A stretch of 64,000 bases of DNA from Candidatus Peribacteria bacterium (lineage in GTDB: Bacteria > Patescibacteriota > Gracilibacteria > Peribacterales > Peribacteraceae): assembly GCA_023038255.1 (NCBI GenBank), contig CP082927.1, forward strand, positions 944,146-1,008,145. The letters run 5' to 3'. Positions 25,671 through 32,957 of this stretch are shown here, piece after piece. The notes beneath the pieces were generated by a model, which ran no database searches, had not been told where the DNA came from, and saw only the letters and a list, made by a program, of their open reading frames with translations. Numbering within the stretch: position 1 is the first letter of the stretch; every line of letters starts with the position of its first letter. The translations under genes were made by a program, and so were the position numbers.

Positions 25671-26867
25671 ATGATTGCTCATATTGATGCTGACAGTTTT
25701 TTCGCGTCTGTTTTACAGAGAAAACATCCCGAACTCCGCGGGAAGCCTTTGCTGGCGATGGGCATGGGTGGCAGCTGTGTGATTGCCGCCAGTTACGAAG
25801 CAAAAGCTAAAGGGGTGAAGACCGGGATGCCGCTCAGGATGGCAATGGAACTCTGTCCGGAAGCAGTCCGCATGCCGTCAGATTTTGCGGAGACATCGCT
25901 CGCCTCTCACCAGATAGAAGCCATTCTGCAGAACCATTCCCCTGTTCTGGAACAGATGTCGATTGATGAATGGTTTGTAGATCTGAACGCGCTTGTGGGA
26001 GGTATTCCATTCGATCTTTATATCTGGGCGAAAGATATCCAGCAGGAAGTGCTGAGCATGACTGGCATGTCCGTCTCTGTGGGCATAGGACCGAGCAAGA
26101 CGCTTGCAAAGATGGCCAGCGAGTATCGGAAGCCTGCAGGGGTCACGGTCGTGGAGAAGCGGGATATTGAGACATTTCTGGCCGATCGTCCCGCGGCGGC
26201 GATTCCAGGCATCGGCAGAGCGCGTCAGAAGCATGCTGCGGCAAATAACTGGGTGACGGCACTGGATATGACGGTGGTTGATGACATGACACTCCAGAAA
26301 CTCTTCGGGCGACCGGGTATTGATTTGAAGCGCGAGCTGTTGGGAGAACGACTGTCGAAGGTAGCGAGCAACGAAGAACCGCCTCAATCTATTTCCCGCA
26401 CCCGAACATTCAAAAAAACTATCAGCAAAGAAAAAATCTGGGCACAGCTTCTGGAGCATGTCAGTTACTGCATATTAAAAATGCGGAAACAGGACTTGGC
26501 CACCCGCGGTATCTCCATCTGGCTGCGCGACGGCAATTATCATCACACAGGCCAGCAACAGCGCCTCCCCCAACTGCTTGATACTGAAGATGCCATCACA
26601 CCCGTCGTCAAACGCTGCTTCGAAAAAATGCTCAAAGCCCGCACGCCCTACACCCAAGTCGGCTTCGCGCTCTGGGACCTGCACCCCAAAGCCGCCACCC
26701 AGTTCTCGCTCTTCAAAAGCCCGAAAGAAACCATGCGCAGCGAAATTCTCCAGCAGTCACTGGATAGTCTGCGTGTCCGGTTTGGACGCGATGTCGTGAC
26801 GCGGGGCAGCGCCCTGGGAGTACAGCACAAAAAGAAGCGAGGGGTGAATTTGCCGTTGTATGAGTAG
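25671..26867 (+). CDS. dinB: Y-family DNA polymerase (DinB/Pol IV-like)
   Basis: A 398-residue translesion polymerase. Catalytic carboxylates: Asp6 and Asp8 (HIDADSFFASV), and Asp99-Glu100 in MSIDEWFVDL. The thumb has the helix-hairpin-helix IPGIGRARQKHA. The little-finger domain runs to about 385. The tail HKKKRGVNLPLYE has no obvious beta-clamp motif of the QLxLF kind. It copies past damaged bases with low fidelity. Its place directly after lexA points to SOS control. Confidence 0.92.
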   Translation: MIAHIDADSFFASVLQRKHPELRGKPLLAMGMGGSCVIAASYEAKAKGVKTGMPLRMAMELCPEAVRMPSDFAETSLASHQIEAILQNHSPVLEQMSIDEWFVDLNALVGGIPFDLYIWAKDIQQEVLSMTGMSVSVGIGPSKTLAKMASEYRKPAGVTVVEKRDIETFLADRPAAAIPGIGRARQKHAAANNWVTALDMTVVDDMTLQKLFGRPGIDLKRELLGERLSKVASNEEPPQSISRTRTFKKTISKEKIWAQLLEHVSYCILKMRKQDLATRGISIWLRDGNYHHTGQQQRLPQLLDTEDAITPVVKRCFEKMLKARTPYTQVGFALWDLHPKAATQFSLFKSPKETMRSEILQQSLDSLRVRFGRDVVTRGSALGVQHKKKRGVNLPLYE

Positions 26868-27092
26868 AAATCTTAGCTTTCAGCTTCTAGCTTTCGGCTT
26901 TCAGGAATAAATAAAACAAAGAGTTCCACCAGGTCCATTTTCGCAAAGCGAAAATGAGGTTTCGTTGGGAGGTGTCCGGCCACGGGGGGTGAGGGGGTCA
27001 GCGGTCAGTGGCTCTGGCCGGACCGCACTTTTTGATTCTTTTTGCTGCATGGGCAAAAAGAATGCCCGCCTGGCAAGGCTCCCCGAAGGGAA
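26868..27092. repeat. Intergenic region with nested palindromes
   Basis: Between the convergent dinB and valS genes. It holds an AGCTTTC word repeat (about 26874-26905); the hairpin ATTTTCGC-AAA-GCGAAAAT (about 26937-26955); GTCCGGCCA (26974-26982) paired with TGGCCGGAC (27015-27023); the alternative GCGGTC (27001-27006) paired with GACCGC (27021-27026) and followed by ACTTTTTG; and ATTCTTTTTGC / GCAAAAAGAAT (27034-27062). The last two can serve as terminators. No protein frame is convincing. Confidence 0.65.
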
Positions 27093-29756
27093 TCACAGAC
27101 CCTGTAAACGCTCTGCAATCTTCTGAAGCTTGCCCCTAGCCTCCTCCAACTTCCCCTTCTGTTCTGCCACCAAAGCTTCCGGGGCTCGTGCTACAAATTG
27201 TTCGTTTCCAAGCTTGGCTTCGATTCCCGCAACAAACTTCTCCAGGTTCTCTTTCTCTTTGCTGAGACTCGCTTTCTCTTTCTCAACATCGATCAACCCT
27301 TCAAGAGAGAGATGCACTTCGATGTCTGCCAGGAATACGGACGCCACATTCTCCAGCTTCTGGGCATCGGTAGAAATAGTCAGGTTACCGATCTTTCCCA
27401 TACGGCGGATGTGTGATTCCTGATCTTCCAACACCTTGGAATACAGACCGGTCACAATCGTCACAGAAATCTCCTTCGCCGGTTCCACCGCCTGCTCTGT
27501 ACGCAGTCTGCGGATAGAGGTAATCACGTCGATCAATATCTGCAATTCACCAAAAGCTGCCTGATCCTTACGCTCTTCTTTTGCAACAGGCCACGCTTCC
27601 GCCATCAACATACCGGCATTTGCAGGCTTGATCTGTGCCCAGAGTTCTTCGGTAATGAACGGACAATACGGATGCAGCAGCTTGTAGAGACGGCGGAGCA
27701 CATGAACCAAAACAGCATGATTCGCAGTCCCCTTCGAGAGTTCCAGGTACCAGTCGCAGAAGTAATCCCACGTGAAACTGTAGAGCTTTTCGCCGGTCTC
27801 GCTCAGGCTGTAGGTCTCCATCCCTTTCGTCACATCCTCAATCAGAATTTCCGATGCATGGAGGATGGCACGGTCTGCGAGAGATAACGTTGATACATCG
27901 GGCAATGATTCAATGCTCTTCGGATCAATACCAGCCGCCTCACACTGCATCAGCACAAAGCGCGATGCGTTCCAGAGCTTGTTGATGAAGTTACGATAGC
28001 CGGCAATCTTTTCTTCGTAGAGACGGGAATCGGCACCCGGACTCTGGCCCACGATCATCGAAAGACGCAGCGCATCTGCTCCGTATTTGCTGATCATATC
28101 CAGCGGATCGATCATGGTTTCGGGATGACTCTTGCTCATTTTTGCACCGTCACGCGTGCGGATGAGACCGTGGAGATACACTGTCTTGAACGGAATCTGC
28201 CCCGTCGCATATGTTGTCATCAGGATCATACGGGCGACCCAGAAGAATAAAATATCGTAGCCGGTTTCCATCACAGAGGTCGGATGGAATTTTTTGAAGT
28301 CAGGACTGCGCTCCAATAATTCGTTGAGTGTCAGCGACGGATCGAGTGCCAGCGCAGGATCAATGAGTGTCGACCACGTCCACATGGCGGATGAGAACCA
28401 GGTGTCGAGAGTGTCAGTGTCCTGTTCCCAACCATCACCTTCAGGCGCCGTCACACCGGTATAAATTTCATCGCCGCGATACCACACCGGAATGCGATGA
28501 CCCCACCAGATCTGACGACTCACACACCAGTCCCGCAGGTTATCAATCCAGTGGAAATACGTCTTGTTGAATCGCTCAGGAATAATCTGAATATCTCCAT
28601 GATGCACGACATCATGCATGATCTGCTTCAGGCTCATTTTCTGATTTTTCCAATCCACCACCTCTTTATTCACATCCATAAACCACTGCAGTTTGATCTG
28701 CGGTTCAATCGTTCCCCCGCCGCGCTGGTTCACGGCTTTGTTGTGCACGTAGCCTTCTTCGGTCTTTACGACGAGCCCCTTTGATTGCAGCTTTTCGACA
28801 ATGAGCGGACGCGCCACTTCGATCTTCATCCCGGCAAATTCCTCAGCGATCGGAAGCAGCTTTCCTTCATAGTCGATCACCTGTTCTTTCTCGAGGCCAT
28901 GGCGCTCGGCAATTTCAAAGTCCGCCGTATCGTGCCACGGGGTAATCGTCATCACTCCTGTACCGAACGCAGGATCGACAGCAGTATCTTTAATGACGGT
29001 TGCACGGACAGGTCCGTTGATCCACTCGGCTTCGAAGGTATCGCCGTGTTTATACTGAGCGTAGCGCTCATCATCCGGATGCATCACCACGTACTTGTCG
29101 CCGAATTTGGTTTCAGGGCGCGCGGTCGAAATCTGAAACGGGCCGTACTGGAACGTATAGAACGGAATGGTCTCCTCCTTCCATTCCACTTCATCGTCGG
29201 ACACGGTGGTCTGGAGTTTCGGGTCCCAGTTCACAATACGGTGACCACGGTAAATGAGACCATCTTCGTACATCTTCTTGAAGACTTCATTCACACAACG
29301 GTTGAGTGACGGCTCAAAAGTGTAACGTTCGCGGGACCAGTCACAGCTCGAACCCATTTTGCGGACCTGACCGCGGATGGTTGTCTTGCTGTTCTCCACA
29401 AACTCCGCAATCTTCCCGACCAGCGCCTCACGTCCCAGTTCTTTGCGCGGATCTTTCATGCCTTCATCTTTTAGCTTCTTGATAACCACGTTCTCCGTCG
29501 CAATCGCCGCATGGTCCGTACCCGGAACCCAAAGCGCCTCTTTCCCCTGCATACGCGCAAAACGCGTGAAAATGTCTTCCAGTGCGAGCATCACAGCATG
29601 GCCAAGATGTAACTGCCCCGTCGCATTGGGCGGCGGCATGCTGATGGTGAATGATTCTTTCGTACTGTTTGCATCAGCCTTAAACGCACCACTGTCCTCC
29701 CACATCGCGTAGATGCGGTCTTCGGTTCCCTTTGGATCGTAGGCTTTCTCGAGCAC
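27093..29756 (-). CDS. valS: Valyl-tRNA synthetase
   Basis: An 887-residue class I synthetase that charges tRNA-Val and edits mischarged threonine. The HIGH motif is HLGH in GQLHLGHAVM. The KMSKS motif is intact in GAKMSKSHPETM. The long CP1 editing insertion, the anticodon-binding domain and a C-terminal coiled coil (LSKEKENLEKFVAGIEAKLG) are present, as expected for ValRS. I prefer the GTG at 29754-29756, giving VLEKAYDPKGTED, over an ATG 108 bases upstream. The extra 36 residues are not ValRS-like, and the GTG has a pyrimidine-rich leader like its neighbours. Confidence 0.95.
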   Translation of the reverse strand: MLEKAYDPKGTEDRIYAMWEDSGAFKADANSTKESFTISMPPPNATGQLHLGHAVMLALEDIFTRFARMQGKEALWVPGTDHAAIATENVVIKKLKDEGMKDPRKELGREALVGKIAEFVENSKTTIRGQVRKMGSSCDWSRERYTFEPSLNRCVNEVFKKMYEDGLIYRGHRIVNWDPKLQTTVSDDEVEWKEETIPFYTFQYGPFQISTARPETKFGDKYVVMHPDDERYAQYKHGDTFEAEWINGPVRATVIKDTAVDPAFGTGVMTITPWHDTADFEIAERHGLEKEQVIDYEGKLLPIAEEFAGMKIEVARPLIVEKLQSKGLVVKTEEGYVHNKAVNQRGGGTIEPQIKLQWFMDVNKEVVDWKNQKMSLKQIMHDVVHHGDIQIIPERFNKTYFHWIDNLRDWCVSRQIWWGHRIPVWYRGDEIYTGVTAPEGDGWEQDTDTLDTWFSSAMWTWSTLIDPALALDPSLTLNELLERSPDFKKFHPTSVMETGYDILFFWVARMILMTTYATGQIPFKTVYLHGLIRTRDGAKMSKSHPETMIDPLDMISKYGADALRLSMIVGQSPGADSRLYEEKIAGYRNFINKLWNASRFVLMQCEAAGIDPKSIESLPDVSTLSLADRAILHASEILIEDVTKGMETYSLSETGEKLYSFTWDYFCDWYLELSKGTANHAVLVHVLRRLYKLLHPYCPFITEELWAQIKPANAGMLMAEAWPVAKEERKDQAAFGELQILIDVITSIRRLRTEQAVEPAKEISVTIVTGLYSKVLEDQESHIRRMGKIGNLTISTDAQKLENVASVFLADIEVHLSLEGLIDVEKEKASLSKEKENLEKFVAGIEAKLGNEQFVARAPEALVAEQKGKLEEARGKLQKIAERLQGL

Positions 29757-29793
29757 GGGTGAAGTATAGGTGAATTGGGGAGAAAGGCGATAT

Positions 29794-29821
29794 TTGACTA
29801 AATTTAAAATGATATTAATAT
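29794..29821 (+). promoter_or_regulatory. Promoter of the 29867 gene
   Basis: TTGACT (29794-29799), 16-base spacer, TAATAT (29816-29821), in an AT-rich stretch. The gene has AAAAGGAT, a weak Shine-Dalgarno, seven bases before its ATG. Confidence 0.5.
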
Positions 29822-29866
29822 GTAAATTGTGTCGATGATCTTTCAAAAGAACAAAAGGATTCAAAA

Positions 29867-30190
29867 ATGATTAGAAGAAACGAAGCAGGCGAAGTATGTG
29901 GTAAACAGGCTCTTCAGGCCGGAGATTGTATTGGTTGGCTCGAAGCAGAGAGGTGCATCCTAGTCTGGACACCTGGCAAAGATGCCAATCATCTGCAATG
30001 GGATTCTGGTAACAATAAGAGATCCGTGAACATATTAACAGATATCAATATGACGCGGTCGGCAGCCGAAATCCTTACACTGCTTGCGGATGCAGCTGGC
30101 CTCATCCTCAGTCACGATGCTCCTCAGGAGGAAAAGCCCCCTCAGCCAATGCATACGTTCTTTATACTGAAAGAGCAGAGCAGGCAGTAA
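29867..30190 (+). CDS. Small unrecognised soluble protein
   Basis: A 107-residue protein without membrane segments or signal. The N-terminal half looks beta-rich (GDCIGWLEAERCILVWTPG). The C-terminal half has an amphipathic helix (SAAEILTLLADAAGLIL) and a Pro-rich stretch. Two Cys are at 11 and 30. It lies in an AT-rich island with its own promoter and is followed by a hairpin (30239-30267, GAAGCGGT / ACCGCTTC). Together with the next gene it may belong to a recently gained or fast-evolving segment. Confidence 0.6.
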   Translation: MIRRNEAGEVCGKQALQAGDCIGWLEAERCILVWTPGKDANHLQWDSGNNKRSVNILTDINMTRSAAEILTLLADAAGLILSHDAPQEEKPPQPMHTFFILKEQSRQ

Positions 30191-30337
30191 AATTCTAAAA
30201 CGACACAACTAACGCTGTACGAAAGAACAGCACATACCGAAGCGGTGCCCCGAAAAGGTACCGCTTCTGCATAACAGAATGTATCGCCGCCAAGTTAGTA
30301 AAACCGAATAAAATGGCGATTTGCATGTAATCAGTAT

Positions 30338-30365
30338 TTGACTTTTTACTATAAAATTATATAAT
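30338..30365 (+). promoter_or_regulatory. Strong promoter directly abutting a start codon
   Basis: TTGACT (30338-30343), 16-base spacer, perfect TATAAT (30360-30365). The ATG at 30372 begins six bases after the -10 box, at the expected transcription start, so a leaderless message is predicted. Confidence 0.75.
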
Positions 30366-30371
30366 AATATT

Positions 30372-30917
30372 ATGAACCAAGAACCCGTATCTGACCATGA
30401 ATTGCAGGCTCTTTTGGAGAGGATTGCAGAAACTCCCATTCCCTATGCAACAATTCAACAGCAAATCCGGCATCTGCAGCACAGCATGCACATCCTTATG
30501 TGGAATCCGGATATTGATCGGAAATCAGAAGCAAACCAAATAGATACAGAAAGGGGCGTTATTGAAGTATCGGAACAGATCAGTCCGCCACTGACTATTC
30601 TTGCACTCATTGCAGAGCAGAGACGGAGCTATGAGGAGTCGGCCGCACAGAATCTATCGGAGACCTATTGCCTTGCCGCTATTGATATTCTGCTCAGAGC
30701 GGAACCGGATCTTGTACAAACATTACTCCCTCAGGCACAAGCCTACATGGCGAGCACATTTGACGAGAAGCCCACGACATCCATGGATATGATGTACAGA
30801 TATGCAGACATCACAGGAAATACAGGCCCCTTTGAAGCAGTAAAAGAGTATCTGAATGGCCTGATGCTTACGATGGGCAAAAGAAAAGACCTTGATGCAT
30901 CGCTGCAGAAGCAATAA
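30372..30917 (+). CDS. Unrecognised helical protein, probably leaderless
   Basis: A 181-residue soluble, mostly helical, acidic protein (LQALLERIAETPIPYATIQQ, LAAIDILLRAEPDLVQTLL). There is no signal peptide and no recognised motif. Base composition upstream is much more AT-rich than in the housekeeping genes. The strong promoter next to the ATG indicates that it is expressed and not a chance frame. It ends shortly before the palindromic repeat at 30930. Confidence 0.62.
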   Translation: MNQEPVSDHELQALLERIAETPIPYATIQQQIRHLQHSMHILMWNPDIDRKSEANQIDTERGVIEVSEQISPPLTILALIAEQRRSYEESAAQNLSETYCLAAIDILLRAEPDLVQTLLPQAQAYMASTFDEKPTTSMDMMYRYADITGNTGPFEAVKEYLNGLMLTMGKRKDLDASLQKQ

Positions 30918-30929
30918 GCCTTGTCGATA

Positions 30930-31037
30930 GCGGCCTCCCTCTTCGACTCGCTACGCTCGCTCAGGGTTGTTTAACCATCGGCTCGCTTTGCTCGCTCTCG
31001 GTTAAACAAAAAAAACGCCGCCCTTTCGGGACAGCGT
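30930..31037. repeat. Dispersed palindromic repeat with two hairpins
   Basis: The first part has CCCTCTTCGACTCGCTACG then CTCGCTCAGGG, one copy of the CCCTTCG-CTCAGGG family. TTGTTTAACC (30967-30976) pairs with GGTTAAACAA (31000-31009). A second hairpin AACGCCGCCC-TTTC-GGGACAGCGTT (31014-31037) follows; read on the minus strand it is trailed by T8. The 179 bases from 31038 to 31216 hold nothing that I can identify. Confidence 0.65.
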
Positions 31038-31216
31038 TCTATGATGGAAAGAACAGGAATCGTTCGCCGTGGCTTGCGCAACAGCTAAAACGAAGCCGGA
31101 ACCTTATACGTGAAGAAATTTTTCGATGCAAGAGAATTTTAACAATTTATGCTTAGAACACGGAAAAAAGTCGGCGTTTTGCTGGCTATCATCAATGAAA
31201 AGACGATAATGATTTC

Positions 31217-31621
31217 ATGAAACGCCCGTACAAAGCATTCCTATCCGGCGAAGCACGGTGTATCCACTTGTTTAAAGAAGTGGGATCGAATCTGAAAACA
31301 TACGGAAAGGATCTGGGTCAAGAATACATTACAGGGCCATACCAAAAGCATGATGCCATCCAGATGATTACCGGTCCGGTCATGGCGGCTGCCAGCGTGA
31401 TTCTGGAGGGAACAGACCAGATTGTGGCAGGTGTGCTGGATCAGAAGCTGGAACCATCCAACGGAACACTGGGCCGCATGCGTCGTGATGGCAAAGAATT
31501 CCTGAAAGACGTCGTGACTCTCCACCCTATCCGCGCCATTGCAGACGGATTCCGGCTGGTAACATCCGATCTTCTTCTGGATGTCGGGGATGCAGTCGGC
31601 GGGCATCGGATGGCGGCATAA
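31217..31621 (+). CDS. Small unrecognised protein
   Basis: A 134-residue, Gly- and Lys-containing protein with a mildly hydrophobic middle (VMAAASVILEGTDQIVAGVL, about 57-76) that could be a membrane-associated helix. The rest is basic and soluble (GRMRRDGKEFLKDVVTLH). No family recognised. It is 67 bases upstream of the FmdB-like gene on the same strand. Confidence 0.62.
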   Translation: MKRPYKAFLSGEARCIHLFKEVGSNLKTYGKDLGQEYITGPYQKHDAIQMITGPVMAAASVILEGTDQIVAGVLDQKLEPSNGTLGRMRRDGKEFLKDVVTLHPIRAIADGFRLVTSDLLLDVGDAVGGHRMAA

Positions 31622-31688
31622 CTGAGCTATGCAGATGCACGATACGAAGGTCTCTACTCGTACCCTCTCCATACGTTATACTTTCACC

Positions 31689-31988
31689 ATGCCAACCTTC
31701 GATTTCACCTGCACCGCCTGCAAGTCTGTCTTTGAAAAAACACTCTCTTTCGGCGTGAAAACGAAACCCGCGTGTCCGGAGTGTGGCAGTAAGAAAACAG
31801 AGAAGATGCTCTCAATGCCCGGCATCGTGTTTAAGGGCAGCGGCTTTTATAAGACGGACAGCAAATCATCATCAATCCCAAAGCAGCCCCCTGCAATGAC
31901 TGACGCAAAGCAGAAGACGGAACCTGAAAAGAAGCCAGACACAAAACCGGCTCAAACAGATAGTGGAAAAACACCGGCGAAGCCGTAG
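31689..31988 (+). CDS. FmdB-family zinc-ribbon protein
   Basis: A 99-residue protein. The first 50 residues are the FmdB (CxxC-CxxC) ribbon: MPTFDFTCTACKSVFEKT, then CPECGSKKTEKML, giving four zinc ligands. The phrase MPGIVFKGSGFYKTD after it is typical of the family. The second half is a disordered Lys/Pro/Thr tail (EPEKKPDTKPAQTDSGK). FmdB proteins were first described as putative regulators; the molecular role is unsettled. The stop lies 11 bases before the channel gene, so the two probably share a transcript. Confidence 0.9.
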   Translation: MPTFDFTCTACKSVFEKTLSFGVKTKPACPECGSKKTEKMLSMPGIVFKGSGFYKTDSKSSSIPKQPPAMTDAKQKTEPEKKPDTKPAQTDSGKTPAKP

Positions 31989-31998
31989 AGTGCCGGCC

Positions 31999-32799
31999 AT
32001 GGCGAAAAAAGTTCGCATGGGCCCATTGGAGAAGCTGAGTAACGCCAGTTACACGAAGCTTTTTCTGTTGTGGATGCTTCTGAACATCGTCTGTGCAGTG
32101 TGGTACTTCGAGCTGGGTGCACTGCATAGTCCCAGCGCCCCCACGCATCTGGCGGAAATGGAGACATGGGATCGCCTCTTCAACAGCTTCTACTTCAGTA
32201 TTATCACCGCTACCTCCATTGGATACGGCGATATTGTGCCGATGGGATTATCTAAGGCCATAGCGATGGTGCAGGCGATTCTGGCACTCCTGATCTTTGC
32301 CATCTTTGTGGCCAAGCTCGTTACCCGCAGGCAGGACATAATCATGGATGACATGCATCGCATGACCTCCGAAAGTATATTCCACAGTCTGCGGCAGGGA
32401 CTTTTCATTGTCCGGAAAGACTTCGATACGCTGATCCAGAGACTGGAGACAGAAAAAACACTGACACCGGAAGAATGGGACATTCTTGCAACCGCCTACA
32501 TCCAAGCCGAAAAACTGATGGAAGACATGCCCCAGCTCTACGGCAGCCGCATTGATGCCAAGCGCGACACCCTGCTTCTGGAAGCCATCCAGCGCACACT
32601 CCGTCGCATGAAGACACTGACAGATCTGCTCACGAAAAAGAAAATTGCCTGGAAGAAACACGAGAGTGCGAGTGAGCTGAAAGAACTGATTTCCATCGTG
32701 GAAACCGTCATGCCGCACTGGCAGCAGACACATAAAACCAAGAGCCCGATTTTTAAGGAGATTATGAGTATTACCAAAGGGCTGAAGGCATCACTTTGA
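31999..32799 (+). CDS. Two-helix potassium channel with cytoplasmic helical domain
   Basis: A 266-residue protein. Two membrane helices (about 20-42 and 88-112) flank a pore loop with the K+ selectivity filter in TATSIGYGDI. The rest (113-266) is cytoplasmic and helical, without a recognisable RCK/TrkA-N nucleotide domain. Segments such as LRRMKTLTDLLTKKKIAWKK look like coiled coil. The ATG at 31999 was chosen over 31963, which lies inside the upstream gene. Four subunits would form the pore. It could set membrane potential or K+ balance, perhaps for the K+-dependent pyrophosphatase encoded at 60 kb; that link is speculation. Confidence 0.88.
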   Translation: MAKKVRMGPLEKLSNASYTKLFLLWMLLNIVCAVWYFELGALHSPSAPTHLAEMETWDRLFNSFYFSIITATSIGYGDIVPMGLSKAIAMVQAILALLIFAIFVAKLVTRRQDIIMDDMHRMTSESIFHSLRQGLFIVRKDFDTLIQRLETEKTLTPEEWDILATAYIQAEKLMEDMPQLYGSRIDAKRDTLLLEAIQRTLRRMKTLTDLLTKKKIAWKKHESASELKELISIVETVMPHWQQTHKTKSPIFKEIMSITKGLKASL

Positions 32800-32807
32800 A
32801 TAGAGGC

Positions 32808-32886
32808 GTCACTCTGAGGACACTCGAAGGGTCGACACCGAGCCCGTCCTTGAACGTGCCTATGCTTCGAGCGTCCTCAGCATGAC
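32808..32886. repeat. Dispersed inverted repeat (GTCACTCTGAG family)
   Basis: Left arm GTCACTCTGAGGACACTCGAAG pairs with right arm CTTCGAGCGTCCTCAGCATGAC, with two or three mismatched positions per arm. The centre GGTCGACACCGAGCCCGTCC also recurs at 40628 as AGTCGACACGAGTCC. Confidence 0.75.
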
Positions 32887-32898
32887 ACGTGCCTGACA

Positions 32899-32926
32899 CA
32901 AAAAAGCCCCGACTTTCATCGGGGCC
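32899..32926 (-). terminator. Intrinsic terminator of pnp
   Basis: On the minus strand: GCCCCGA / TCGGGGC stem with a six-base loop, followed by T6. Confidence 0.9.
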
Positions 32927-32957
32927 TCTTGAGTCAATCCTGGAAGCTGACAGCTAT

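Noticed and set aside
29757-29864. 36-residue N-terminal extension of valS
   Set aside because: It is AT-rich, unlike ValRS, and overlaps the promoter of the divergent gene; the GTG start fits better.
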